From: Isoetes taiwanensis
Taxonomy: Eukaryota > Streptophyta > Lycopodiopsida > Isoetales > Isoetaceae
NCBI GenBank assembly: GCA_021234155.1
Contig: JAJEKV010000177.1
Span: 716,160-780,159 of the forward strand
Length of the DNA: 64,000 nt
Reading direction: 5' to 3'
Positions 1 to 11,235 of the stretch are shown in pieces. The notes beneath the pieces were generated by a model. It was not told the DNA's origin and made no database searches. It saw only the letters and a list, made by a program, of their open reading frames with translations. Made by a program: the position numbers and the translations under genes. The first letter of the stretch is position 1. Each line of letters starts with the position of its first letter.

Positions 1-184
1 ATGGAAGCAGTTCGAATGCATTTCCCTGCGTTTGGTCGCAGAGGCCTCCACCCAGTCCGAGCCCCTCCCCTTCCAAATATTCGCGGAAGATGGTTGGAAG
101 GAGAGTGGCTCTGACTGGGTCGAGGCACCTGCGATTTGTAGGAGAATACATATGCGAATGACTCCATTAGTCACAAGGCACCCA

Positions 185-650
185 AAATTAAAACACTACA
201 TGGTTTTTTCCATGGTTATGACTAGAAAACCATTCTAAAAAATCAATGCGTGTTTGTGGGTTAATTTCATTAAAAACCATATGCGGCTAAACTAATAGGT
301 TCTCTTGTAAGGTTTGTTAAGGTGGTATTATGGCATGGTAATTTCAAATGGCTTCTTTGTGGAGTTTATCAAAGTGGTATTGCATGTTGGTAAAAAGATG
401 TAGTATAATATAGTATTTTAAAAGTAAGGTTTGTCCATGTGGTATAACATAATGGTTCTGGATATGGTTTAATATAGTGCTCTATTCATGTGGTTTTATA
501 ATGTGGTTGATTATTGTGGTAAACTAGTATGGTTAAATCATGGTAAACGCACATGGTTTGCAATATGTTTGTATTAAATGTGCATGGTTTTATTATGCAT
601 TAGCTTCATTGTTATTAGTTATAAACCAATAATTGTTGTTTGGAGCATTT
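185..650. repeat. TGGTT-rich low-complexity arm
   Basis: Dense, irregular TGGTT, ATGGTTT and GTGGTA words with no coding potential. It is compositionally the reverse complement of the AACCA-rich stretch at 3960-4650. Together they could be the arms of a foldback-type element spanning about 4.5 kb. The half 2 counterpart is about 32590-33055. Confidence 0.5.
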
Positions 651-669
651 CATGTTCGTAGATTAAAAT

Positions 670-883
670 CATTAAGGATTGTGGATGGTTTCTTATATTT
701 ATCAATATTTATTTATTTTTTGAATCATTTCAAGTTAGTAGATAAAACCATTAAGGATTGTAGATGACGGCTATGTCATTAAGGATTGTGGATGGTTTCT
801 TATATTTATCAATATTTATTTGTTTTTTGAAGCATTTCATGTTAGTAGATAAAACCATTAAGGATTGTAGATGACGACTGCCA
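670..883. repeat. 107-bp tandem repeat, two copies
   Basis: A unit starting CATTAAGGATTGTGGATGG begins at 670 and again at 777, with nearly the same sequence between. Half 2 has the same pair at about 33068-33280. Confidence 0.85.
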
Positions 884-895
884 ATAGCAACAAAA

Positions 896-960
896 AATAG
901 CGAGCAAGGGGATTTGAACCCCAACCATTTCCAAAACTCATAACCAATGATAAGTTTATT
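896..960 (-). repeat. tRNA-like T-arm / possible SINE head
   Basis: On the minus strand GGGGTTCAAATCCCC forms a T-stem-loop with a good pol III B box (GGTTCAAATCC). A weak A-box-like TGGTTATGAG lies about 25 bases upstream. No matching 5' acceptor strand is visible, so it is not a whole tRNA. The half 2 counterpart is about 33300-33360. Confidence 0.3.
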
Positions 961-1189
961 TTGAGAAGTACATACAAAACAGATAAAATAGCAAACATGG
1001 AGTACAAGTACAGACACAAAGTACTAACCTTGCAAGTACTTAAATAAAGTATTGACCTTGCACTTGTATTCTAATATCAGACACATATTAATACAGTTTA
1101 AATTGAACCACTTCTAGTTCCCTCTATAAGGGAAATTAAACTCATGAATCCAATAGCAATAGCAATGAATCCAATGTACCTCTTCCTCT

Positions 1190-1400
1190 AGTCTCATCCT
1201 GCTCTCTCTTGCCTTTTTCTCAGCAAATAGCTTCATTCTATCCATCTGTTTAAGTTCTGCAGCCTTCTGTCTTCTCCTTTTCCTACAAATGCTATTGCGT
1301 ACGAACTAACTGCTTATCTGCAATGTTTGAGGCAGCCTCAAGCTGTTCCAACTCCGCCTTAGAACATCATCTTCATCTTTGCCTATGATTAGTGCACTTT
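1190..1400 (-). pseudogene. Coiled-coil-like exon remnant, unassigned
   Basis: The minus strand reads a charged helical stretch (KAELEQLEAASNIADKQL) and, after two TAG codons, AELKQMDRMKLFAEKKARE followed by RMRLEEE and a GTACAT donor-like site. The composition is that of a coiled coil. A neighbouring minus-strand stretch near 1440 reads VWQHIASDPFILKYLGLK in another frame. I do not recognise the protein. Half 2 (about 33575-33790) carries the same reading with different breaks. It lies downstream, in transcription order, of the LRR exon, so it may belong to that gene or to a neighbour. Confidence 0.35.
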
Positions 1401-1663
1401 AAACCTAGATATTTCAAAATAAAAGGGTCAGATGCAATATGCTGCCAGACCCTGAAAAGATTTAGAGGAAATATATGAAAGGAAAGAACGAACTGGCGAT
1501 GTCTGCTAGAACTATAACCCTGAAAGTTTTTACAGGAAATATATAAAAAGAAAGAACAAACTTGCTATCTCGGATGTTAAACAGAAATTGATGCGCCATT
1601 TGAAAACAGTAGTGCCAGGAGCAGAGTCAGATTTGTCTCGGATTTGTCTGCTGCTATTCATCA

Positions 1664-1959
1664 CTGAAACTCCACAAAACAGTCGTTTATGAAGAGATTT
1701 CTGAGATGTGGAAGCTTGATGATGGAAGGAGAAATACTTACATTTTGGTATTGAGCCGATATCTAGCTTGGTAACATGCACATAATAATCATCTTGTTCT
1801 TCACATTCTTCACATTCTAAACCAGGCCATGGATCATCCGTGCAAGGTCTTGGATGATTTGTTTTCCAGTCTGGATCATTCAGCAGAGCTTCCATCACAT
1901 TATATAATGCTTTCAGCTCTCCAGTGTCCATCATATGATCGTTTTCGTCAATGCCTCCC
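1664..1959 (-). pseudogene. LRR protein N-terminal cap (PII-2-like), fragment
   Basis: The minus-strand reading has MDTGELKALYNVMEALLNDP, then HPRPCTDDPWPGLECE, then YVHVTKLDIGS. This is the plant LRR N-cap pattern with paired cysteines and W-x-G-x-x-C, closest in my memory to PIRIFORMOSPORA INDICA-INSENSITIVE 2-like proteins. After a one-base frame change it continues LPHLRNLFINDCFVEF, a first LRR, and then stops. A GTAAGT at 1741-1736 could instead be a donor, but the phases do not join. The acceptor-like TTCAG lies just above 1959. Family members run over 400 residues with several LRRs, so this is one exon or a remnant. The break is present in both halves. Confidence 0.6.
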
Positions 1960-2166
1960 CTGAACCAAAGAATAAAGCAGAGTCGCTTTGAAAAGCACAT
2001 TTGCTGCTAAGCTTATTTAAGCTAAAGGACAGAGATTTCCCAAGCTCCTGCTACAAAAATGCAGCCCAATTAACAGAATGAAGATAGGATAAGGCAGAAA
2101 CATTTGCAGCAATGCAAGCTAAGTTATGCATTCCTTTTATTCTTGCCGAAAAGATGGGTAGCTTAC

Positions 2167-2286
2167 CGATTTAGCATGAAACTTAAGACTCGAAGAACAA
2201 CGAGGCGAGGTTCCACCCACGAACTTAGAGGTGCTCAAAGAAACAGAATAATTAACTGCAGAAGTGGCCCCAACTGCAGCTGCCAT
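2167..2286 (-). CDS. Possible first exon with transit-peptide-like N-terminus
   Basis: Exactly 40 codons run from an ATG at 2286 to a GTAAGC donor. The start is MAAAVGATSAVNYSVSLSTS and the exon is rich in Ser, Thr and Ala with few acids, like a plastid transit peptide. A plausible next exon begins after TGTAGCAG near 2050 in the same phase (ELGKSLSFSLNKLSSKCAF) and leads toward the LRR-cap exon, although the frames do not join cleanly. Whether these belong to one gene is open. Half 2 (34555-34669) is disrupted. Confidence 0.4.
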
Positions 2287-2329
2287 GGCGACTTGACAAT
2301 CTAAGAAAGACTTGCAAATAGGCTATGGC

Positions 2330-3950
2330 AAAGCTGTAGCATAGTAGCTAAGTTGGGCGCCGCACTGTGAGCTGGGCCGACCCTTAGGGTTCGCAGATGG
2401 CTTTGGATAGGGCAAACATGCCCTGTTGTATAGCAATGTAGAAAATAATAATAATGTGAACGGCCAGAATATTGTATTTCTTAATGTTGCCATGAACCCG
2501 TGGTGAAGATTTTGCAGATAACATAAACTCTTATACACAAGTACCTTTTTTTTTGTTCGTGTCATGGTGATAGAACTTGGTAATTCAACCTGGCGTATTT
2601 TAGAATCATACGTAGGCTACCTTTGTTGTGCACGGACTCTTATGCCGTTGGAACAAACTTGTGTTGAACCCTGCCTTTATGCCAAGTTGAGTTTCATATG
2701 GACCCAATGCATAATTGTTCAATGTAAAATAGATCCGGCTTTTTACAGTCTCTGAGCGCCCAAGAAAATGTGCCAAACTGATTTCAAATCATTGATGGAG
2801 TGTAGACGATGCTAGAATAGTGATCTGAATTGGCGATGCAGCAAAATTGATGCCGAAATACCCAAGAGCCTTGTTCCCATAGCTGTTCTCGGTCGTAGGG
2901 GCATTTGAATATTTGAATATACAAGGGCATTTTGGCAATTACCCCAAATTACAAGCGCATTTTTAAAATTTTCCCTTGTTAAAATACCCATGTATTTATA
3001 TATTTGCTAAAATGCCCTCCACCATAAAATAGTACAGTCGACTTGGTGCCGCCTTCGAACAAGGTTCGTAACAAAAATCTATCGACTAAACTTCATGTAT
3101 TATAGTTAACATGTATGAACAATTAAACCCCTAGGTGAATGTGAAAGGAAGCTAGAGTCTGAATGCCATTTTGCTATTGGAAAAGATCTTAGAAATATTT
3201 GTTCTAAATTCGAAAGGTGAAGATATCTTTTAATTGCCTTGCGTCCAACAAACATATCTCTTTTTTTCGCTTTCCCCTTAGTCCACTTATGTCCTTAAAC
3301 CGGTACGTAAGTTTATCCAAAGAACCAAGAAGCGGCTAGATTCTAAAGCTTTTTATTTTGTCCCTTTCTAATTCTTGCTTTATCTGATGTTTTTTTTTTC
3401 CTAAATCACATTCCCCTGTTTTTAAGAGCTAAATTAAGCTGACATTATGCTCCTCATGTTGAAGCCATTCTTAGATCTCATTTGTTGTGAAAATACCTTC
3501 TTGTTTTGTGCTTGTATTCAAAGCAATGTCGACCTTGGTAACAAATCGGCAACAACAAATCCGACCCTGGAAAATCAACCACTGGGGAAAATCGATCTAC
3601 AAACTTGTTTCTAATATTTTCATGCTTTCTATTGCTTCTAGGTCTTGACCTTGTCAACATAACCTGGATGGGTTCTGAATCCGCCCTTGCAAAAGTGGAA
3701 TCGTTGCCACTTACGCTTTCCATGAACAAAATTGTTACACTGCAACTTCGTTGGACCAAAGGGTTAGGGGCTCCGGTTCGAAATGCGCGGCGGGGGGATT
3801 GGGGAGTCGCTCTTGAAATATGCGGCAATCTTAAAAAAAAAATAAAATCAATAACCAAAAAGATTTTTGGCATTTTTTTGAGCCATTTCCATCAAATTTT
3901 CTAGGGTCTTCTGGGTAACTACACTACAATATTCAGTATTTCCGGTAGTC
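2330..3950. other. No gene recognised
   Basis: Mostly AT-rich sequence. A minus-strand open stretch at about 3480-3870 reads basic residues (LTRSRPRSNRKHENIRNKF) but matches nothing I know. The segment around 2830-3050 is base-identical in half 2 (35190-35420), which is unusual for this pair. Confidence 0.5.
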
Positions 3951-3959
3951 TTAAATATA

Positions 3960-4650
3960 CGCATGCATTTCGTAGCATATATTTAAGTAATAATTTAATC
4001 TACATCATGAAAGTATAATATCTATTGAAGTTTATGAATAAGCACTATGAATATCCACCCTTTTGGTTGGGAATTATAAATAACCACCATGCAAATTAAA
4101 ATGGTACGGAAACCCATGCTACAAATCATATTCTATTGTTAGTAGACAATTCTGCATTAGAAAAACAAAATGAATAACCACTAGATATTTATATTGGCAG
4201 TAAAAACCACCTTGTAAAGTACATTAATTTTAATAAACCATACTACAAAAGAAAACCAATGTGGTCGATTTTTAATAGACAATTTCGGCAATAGAAAACC
4301 AACATGAATAACCACTAGGTATTTAAATTGGCAGTGAAAACCACCTCCCAAACTACACTAATTCTAGTAAACCATGCTACAAAAGAAAACCAATGTGGAG
4401 AATCATCGTCTAGCATTGAAAAACCATACCATAAACCATTACCAACTTAATAACCGATGTTGTATCAATAAACTAACAAGAAAACCATGCTAGAAACCAT
4501 TATCAATTTAAATAAACCATGTTGCAACAAAAACTAGTATGAAAAACCACATCCTACTTATAAGAACCACTATAATATGTGGTTTCTTTTAAGATTATTA
4601 TTTTTTGCATAAGTAACCACATGTATAGTGGTTCCTTAGTGGTTAATTAT
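3960..4650. repeat. AACCA-rich low-complexity arm
   Basis: Repeated AACCATGCTACAAAAGAAAA and AACCAC words. The composition is the inverse of 185-650. The right end contains the short palindromic stretch ACCACTATAATATGTGGT. The half 2 counterpart is about 36350-37030. Confidence 0.5.
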
Positions 4651-4699
4651 AGGAGTTAACTTTTAGGATGCCTTGTGAGTGTTAATGGACTGGACGCAG

Positions 4700-5065
4700 A
4701 TAAAAATGGCGCCATGGCGCCATTTGCCAACAACAAGTCCCAAATGTATGCTAATAGACATCAAATAGCGCCATGGCGCCATTTGCCAACAACAAGGCCC
4801 TATGGTAAGCTAATAGACATCAAATGGCGCCATGGCGCCATTTGCCAACAACAAGGCCCTATGGTAAGCTAATAGACATCAAATGGCGCCATGGCGCCAT
4901 TTGGTAGCAACAAGACCCTAGAGTAAGCTACCAGGCATCCTAAAGTAAGCTAAGACTCCTAAAGTGCACTCAGGCATCCAAATGGCGCCATGGCGCCATT
5001 TGTCAACTATAAGACCCTAAAGTGGTTACCAGGCATCTAAATAGTGCGGTGGCGCCATTTAGCCC
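4700..5065. repeat. ~60-bp tandem array carrying a perfect palindrome
   Basis: The 20-base palindrome AATGGCGCCATGGCGCCATT occurs at about 4705, 4770 (one mismatch), 4823, 4882 and 4981, in units of about 60 bases with spacer ACAACAAGGCCCTATGGTAA. In half 2 (about 37075-37450) the spacers are kept but most palindromes read as AAGCCATGAAAAGCC-type sequence. Confidence 0.85.
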
Positions 5066-5269
5066 AAACAAAACAATGCAAGTAGATGACATACTTGTCC
5101 CTTGAGGTGCGCTTAGTCACCGCCTCCACATTCCCGAGGAGCTCCGCAATTGTCGATTTCCATTTCGAAATTTTGAATTTGGTCCAAAACCGTGTGTATC
5201 TAGATGTGTTGAGGTGCCGAACCGTGGGGAAATGGCTGTGAAAAACACTAAAAACAAAGGACTCGTAAG

Positions 5270-5590
5270 GGTTGCTTTAGGGCGCTTAGGGCGCCGGGCG
5301 GCTAGGCGCCGGGCGCTAAGGTCAAGGCGCTTAGGAGCCGGAATCGAAAACTAAAACCGAATGAGAAGCTTCAAAAACAATTAGGGCATAACAAACTTTG
5401 GGCGCCAAGCCGCCGTAGGCAGCCAACTAGGGCCCGTATCGCCCAGCGCCCATGCCCGCCCAAATTTCCATGCCCGCCATGCCCGCGGCGGTCCAGCGCC
5501 TATGCCCGCCAAGTCACCATGTCCGCCCAGTTCGGCGGTCCAGCGCCCATGCTCATGTCATGCATCGCGGTCCAGCGCCTATGCCCGCCA
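5270..5590. repeat. GC-rich GGCGCC / TGCCCGCC repeat
   Basis: Runs of TAGGCGCCGGGCG followed by repeated ATGCCCGCCA words. Such GGCGCCTAGGCG strings are common inside plant DNA transposons. Half 2 (37655-37975) reads quite differently here (TATTTGGTGACTAAG), so at least one version is badly resolved. Confidence 0.6.
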
Positions 5591-5959
5591 CAATTTGAAT
5601 TTTGAAATTAATATTTCCCCTAACGCCACAAAATTTGAACATAAAATTCAAAATTCCACCGCCCCAATTAACATAAAAGTCAAAATTTCCGCCAGAATTG
5701 AAATTTGATCCACACTGTCCCAAATTTGAATCGTCCGCTTTTAAAATTGTACTTTGCATTTAAAGCTCACCTCTTTGTCGCCGTGCTCCAACTTAATGCG
5801 ACCATGCCACGACGCAGACGTTTTCGTGCACGGTTCAAGCGCTTTCGACTCACGTTTCGTCGGTCCGCCGCCGCGATAAGGCGCTACTTTTCATTTTCTT
5901 AGGGCCTAGGCGTAAACTTTGCAAAGGCGCGTCGCGTCAGTCCAGCTTTCTTCTTAAGC

Positions 5960-6065
5960 CACAGAAATCCTGTGTGTTCTTGGCTTTCTTCTTGGCGAAT
6001 TCTTCTTGGCTTTTCTTCTTGGCTTAATCCTTCTTGGCGCTTTCTTCTTGGCACATTCTTTTGCG
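5960..6065. repeat. TTCTTCTTGGCG short tandem repeat
   Basis: TTCTTGGCGAATTC and TTCTTGGCGCTTTC units repeat several times. Half 2 (38340-38462) shows the array more regularly, with about 31-bp double units. Confidence 0.8.
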
Positions 6066-6359
6066 AATATATCTGCTGGGATCAGCTTGATTTTCCTGTT
6101 CCATCTACTGCTCCAGGACATACACCTATGGATCTATCTAATATCAAGTAAGTCCACTGTTTTACGGTATGAATTTGCTTCTATTGCTAGCTTGTGTATG
6201 GCGTGATTCAATGTCGATATGAATGCCGCTAGGAAACTAAGAATCTTGGTTTCAATTGCAAAGTTAGATGGTGCCCATGTTATGCATGCCCGCTTCTTAT
6301 TGACACATATACAAAGAATGGGAGCAAGAATGCATAACATAGGCACCTCGTAGATTTTG

Positions 6360-6760
6360 TGATGGAGCTAAGCCAAATCGCCCCATGTGACCAACTTGAT
6401 CAAATGGCCGTATTTGCCATTCTATTCCAAATACACCCTTAAAATGGTGTGTTTGGTCTTTAATGGCGCCATAGCCATTCGGTTGAAATTGGTGCACGGC
6501 CGAAATGTAAATTTGAGTCAAATGGAGCCATGATGCCATTTGGTCGAAATGGTGCACTTGATCAAATGGCGCCATGGCTTATTTTTCCAAATTCACACCT
6601 ATGAATGTGCCATAGGTGAATTTGGATCAAATGGCTTTCCATGGCGCCATTGATCCAAATTCACACCTATGAATGTGCCATAGGTGTGAATTTGATCAAA
6701 TGGCTTCATGGCTTCCTTTTGATCCAAGTGCATCGTTTCGACAAAATGGCTTTATTTCAT
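6360..6760. repeat. Second cluster of GGCGCC palindromes
   Basis: ATGGCGCCAT-type words alternate with CACCTATGAATGTGCCATAG, itself a near inverted repeat of CTATGGCACATTCATAGGTG. The spacing is irregular. Half 2: about 38780-39150. Confidence 0.7.
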
Positions 6761-8374
6761 TTGGCTCCAAAATCGCGCCATTTTCGCTTATTTATTGCTT
6801 ATTTTTCGCCTATTTCATATGTTCTAAAAGTGTCGCCTTGCTTGATTGAAACAGTTCAATTTTCCCCGCATAAACCTATTCGGCCGGAAGGACAATTGTT
6901 GCCCGGGACATATTTTGAATAGAACCACTCTTCATGGGAAGGAAATAGATCCTTCAAATGTAGTTATTGAGGTCACGAGTCCGTGATCCCATCGACCGAA
7001 GCTTCCCGGGCCACGAGGAGGGGCGATAACATTGGTGAAGCAAGAGGCACATTCATTCAAAGGGCCTAGAGGGATGTAAAACAAAATGAGTGCCCCTCAA
7101 GTGAAGATATGTCTTGAGATCCCTCAATTTGCCCTCTTCGTAAGAGGATTCATCTAGTAGTACACCATCATCCCAAGAGTCTCACGGACATCGGGCTTTC
7201 ATCGCCACCGTGGTGAACCAAGCAACACAAAGAACAAATGAAGAAGACGAGATAGTAGAGGAGATTGAGGTCATGAGAATCTAGCTGCCCGCCTTGGTCT
7301 CAAAGTTGTTTAAGCCCAAGATGAGACAGCCTACTACCCGCAACAGATCTACTAGGTTTGCCATGCTACATTCTTCATTCCTCGCATTGGATCTAAATAT
7401 TCGGAGGCTTAATATAGTCTTTAGTGATCCTCGTGATGCTATAGACGATGAGTTCTTGGGTGTATCAAAGGTCGGGCTTTCAGCGGGTAACATAATAGAT
7501 CCAACGGGAAACCAAAATATCAGGTCATGCCATGCTTGTGCCGAGAGGCCTATAGCTAATGAGCCTAGTAACCCGAGACCCATGATGTTTTGCTTCATGA
7601 TGGTAGGACAGCCAATAACATTTACAAGCTCGAGCTGCTTCTAACAGATGACTTAGAAGTTGAGTGCTTGGAAGCCGATGTTGAGAAGCAATTCAAGAGG
7701 AAAAGGAAATATACATATGTGAAGAGGGTCGAGGGAACCAAAGGGGATAGCAAGGAGGAGAGGATGTGCGCCCAAGTCAATCAAGAGTGCTCTAAAATCA
7801 ACATGCCGCAAGGACTAATGTATCAAAAAACCGAGCCGAGAGCAAGTATGTGCCTTAAGAAAAGAATTTTATTCTCAATCAAGCAAAGCCAGATTACGCT
7901 TTGTTTTTGATGTGTTGAGTGTAACTTATACAGGCAGCAGTCGGAGGCTAAAAGTAGTGGTCTCTCGGAGTGGAGTATCACACCGCATGGCGCTGCGGGT
8001 TTTAGGAGTTGCTCGGGCCTACGCTTTTATAGTTGGAGGAAGAGGTTCGAAAGTTAGGTGGAAAACGGGCGAGCATGGTAATACAGTGCTCTAAGAAGCC
8101 TAGATCCGTGACACTAGCTACGTAAAAGTGTGCTTGATACCTTCATTAGTGAGAATGCGAGAGCATTCCACATAGAAGCAAAAAAGGAAAGGATGATATA
8201 AGGGAGAATGTTCGCAAACTTCCTTCCATTCTTAATAAGAAGAGCATACATAAGGAAGTGGGTGCCGTGGTGGAAGAATTGACAGAAAGAGTGTAACCTT
8301 TGCCCTCTTTTTACAATATTTGGAAGAAGGAGTTTCCGTGAGACGTCAAGATAGCAAAAATACAAAGATTCTCC

Positions 8375-9850
8375 AAGTGTAACATATGTGTAGTAATCAA
8401 GCGTAAATTGGAAAGAACAAAAGATACAAGGGAGAGGCGAACCTTTCAATTCAACGGCGGGCACATATGTTGGAACAACGCCCTCGTAGGGAGTCAATAT
8501 TGGCATTGGCGCATTATCACATCGCTCGCCGTAAAGTCACCTTTGCATAATACATGATAAGATGGATCAGGTCAAAACACTCACACCACGGAAGTCACCA
8601 TCTCGCAAAAATCTGCTTTGAGAGGAGATCGCTTGAAGAGCTGCTTGACAGGAGCATTGACACATGGTCATGGTGGACGGGCTTATGGCCATTTCTCTCT
8701 TGATCTTTGGAAGGATGACTCAAACTTTCATGTTGGATCACTCTCTAGGATCCTACACTATCTTGAGTTGCCTAAGAAGGCAAGTGCGGTGATCCGTGTG
8801 GAAGCGTAACTACAGATTGCAAATTGATGCAAGCCCTAAAAGATACTCGACCACCAAAAGATAAGCTAGCGCAGACACAAGAGAAGATGCCTTCATCTTC
8901 TACTGCCAACTTAGAAGGCTTCAATCCTCTTCCTCGAAATCTCTACTTACGCTTGATAATGCATCGGGTCAAAATAAAAATAGATATGTGTTCTCCTACC
9001 TCTTATTTGACATGGCTTAAGGTATTCGATGAGATTCAGTTGGCTTCATGATGGTTGGGCATACTCATGACGATATTGATGCATTGTTTGGGAACTTTTC
9101 GACGCTAATGAGTTCATCGGATGCTCTAACTTTGCCTCGAAGTTGCTTTACTTGTTTAGCAAGTGCAATGCAAAGTCTCCCTGCTCCATATTTTGTGGAT
9201 GAAGTTCCAGATTGAAAGGCTTTGTCAAGGGATATATCCCCGATAAAGGCCAAGGTCTAACAGCCATACCGAATTCATTGCTATTCGATTTAAAATGGAT
9301 GGGAAATGGCCCATTATGCAATATAAGATGCGCCAACCCATAAAGAGTGGATTCCGTAAAAAGGAATAAGAATGTGGAAGGAGGATGAAAATGGTGAGCC
9401 AACGCTACCAACAACGGTGCCTAAAAATATCCCTCCAAGGAAGACATTGAAAGATCTCCCCGCCCGCGCAGACAAAGATCGCCAGTACATAGCATTGTGG
9501 AATTCCTTCCGCAAAAAATCAAGAAGATAGTGTGTTTGCACGACAAGACAAAGCAACTATGGATTACCGAACGAGATTCTTTTGTGTTTGGAAGATGTAT
9601 CTCCGTGATCTACCTCAAAATGACAACTTTTGGTTGCGCATAAGGCAAGAACCTCTACAAGCCGCATTTACCCGTAGGTCGATGAAGCCACCGTGCTTTT
9701 GTAAGACCTTTGCCTACGTGACAGGGCCGCCAGATGGGCCCCAATGTTGCCTATGGATGAGTTTGATCCTCATGCACATGTTACTTAAAGGTATGTTCGC
9801 TTTTAGTCCGACCTGAGACGATGAAACTCCAACGGGTTGGGCTTTACGTA
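8375..9850 (+). pseudogene. DUF7869-domain gene remnant (half 1)
   Basis: The plus strand carries, in order, KCNICVVIK with a following charged RRK-rich helix, an HGHGGRAYGHFSLDLW segment, the LDNASGQNKNRY block and the VGHTH-DID block (about 9054-9080). This is the DUF7869 pattern (DN-x-x-x-ENKNRY then VGHTHEDID) found in transposon-like genes of many eukaryotes; the mechanism is not established to my knowledge. The reading frame breaks repeatedly in this half. Reading continues in pieces to about 9850 (FDPHAHVT-type region). Upstream, 6960-8370 has coding-like shreds I cannot assign. Confidence 0.65.
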
Positions 9851-9899
9851 AGAAGATGCCATCCTAGATCCGTAGTCTACCAATTATGGTCACATTTAT

Positions 9900-10630
9900 G
9901 TATCATGGTGGATGCCTGTTGGTCGTGACTATACAAAGTTGCTTAACTAAACGCTACGCAATCCCAATCCATCGATCCATCAAGGTATGAGAAGTTAGAT
10001 GCCATACATTATGCATGGGATGCAAATGGCAAAAGACCAAGACCGCTCGTGATTCCAAAATACATTGTTGACATGTGGGGACATAGCATTAGCTAAAAGC
10101 TCTCAATCTCACCATGTTCTCGATAATCATGTATGTAATTTCTTTTTGTTATAATACTTAAGCATTTTGGACAATTAATACGCTGTCGATACATCAATTA
10201 GCTTCCATTATGCTTATACTAACATCCTTACATCTTTTATAATAGGGGTTTAATACACATCATTACATCTCGATGCACACATTATTGATGGCATACATAT
10301 AATTTAGATGCACATATTATTGATGGCATTATAGAGTCGATGATTCACTCATCATCAATCCTCGCTATTGTGATCGATTCAGCCAGAGGCATGACGCCAG
10401 AACCCAAAGAAGATGGATCACAACACGAGTAAGGCCGGGCAATGACACTCACGACCTTCTCGCTTTGGATTGTAAGTAAGGATCCAAATTTTAACACCTT
10501 TATGTATGCAAATGATTAATCATTGTAGCTCATGGAGCAAAGAATGGTCTCAAACCGATCTTCATAAATATTATAAGCCATGGGAGATGAATGACTTCTA
10601 CCAATCGAATGGAGCTGCTTTTATAGTCGC
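9900..10630. other. AT-rich, no gene seen
   Basis: It contains two near copies of ATTATTGATGGCATA about 50 bp apart and otherwise nothing recognisable. Half 2: about 42260-43015. Confidence 0.5.
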
Positions 10631-10634
10631 TAGA

Positions 10635-10750
10635 GAATTATTGGTATAATACTTCAGCATTATTGGTATTATATGTGAGCATTATTGGTATTATATGTCA
10701 AGATTATTGGTATTATACTTCAACATTATTGGTATTATACTTCAACATTA
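10635..10750. repeat. ~22-bp tandem repeat ATTATTGGTATTATA
   Basis: Five copies of ATTATTGGTATTATANNTNANC. Half 2: 43020-43135. Confidence 0.9.
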
Positions 10751-10789
10751 TTGATTCAGAGCTATAAATTCTTTTACCTTGTTTTCACT

Positions 10790-11235
10790 TCTCACTTTTC
10801 ACCTTGCTACTTGATCTTGATCCTTGCTTCTTGCTCCTTCATCTTCCTTGTTCCTTGATCTTCTTGCTACTTGATCTTCCTTGTTCCTTGATCTTCTTGC
10901 TACTTGATCTTCCTTGTTCATTGCTTCTTGCTACTTGATCTTGATCCTTGTTCCTTGCTACTTCATTCCCGTGTTCTTGCTACTTGATCTTGTTCCTTGC
11001 TCTTGATCTTGCTACTTGATCTTGTTCCTTGCTACTTGATCTTGATCCTTGCTTCTTGCTCCTTGATCTTCCTTGTTCCTTGATCTTCTTGCTACTTGAT
11101 CTTCCTTGTTCATTGCATCTTGCTACTTGATCTTGATCCTTGTTCCTTGCTACTTCATTCCCGCTCCTTGCTACTTGATCTTGTTGCTTGCTCTGAACTT
11201 GCTACTTGCTCGCCCGTGTTCCTTGCTCCGGCTTG
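10790..11235. repeat. CTTGATC/CTTGCTACTTGATC higher-order minisatellite (half 1)
   Basis: About 440 bases of interspersed CTTGATC, CTTGTTC, CTTGCTAC and CTTCTTG words. A longer block starting TCCTTGCTTCTTGCTCCTT recurs at 10821 and 11046, a higher-order period of about 225 bp. All pyrimidine-rich on the plus strand. Confidence 0.9.

Noticed and set aside
896-960. A complete tRNA gene
   Set aside because: Only the T-arm is convincing. The acceptor stem partner and anticodon arm are not found.
4700-5065. CRISPR array
   Set aside because: The spacers are near-identical, not unique, and the host is a plant. It is an ordinary tandem repeat with a palindrome.
5502-5902. Basic, Arg-rich plus-strand open stretches in the GC-rich repeat
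   Set aside because: They are produced by repeated CG-rich words, are not kept in half 2 and match no family.
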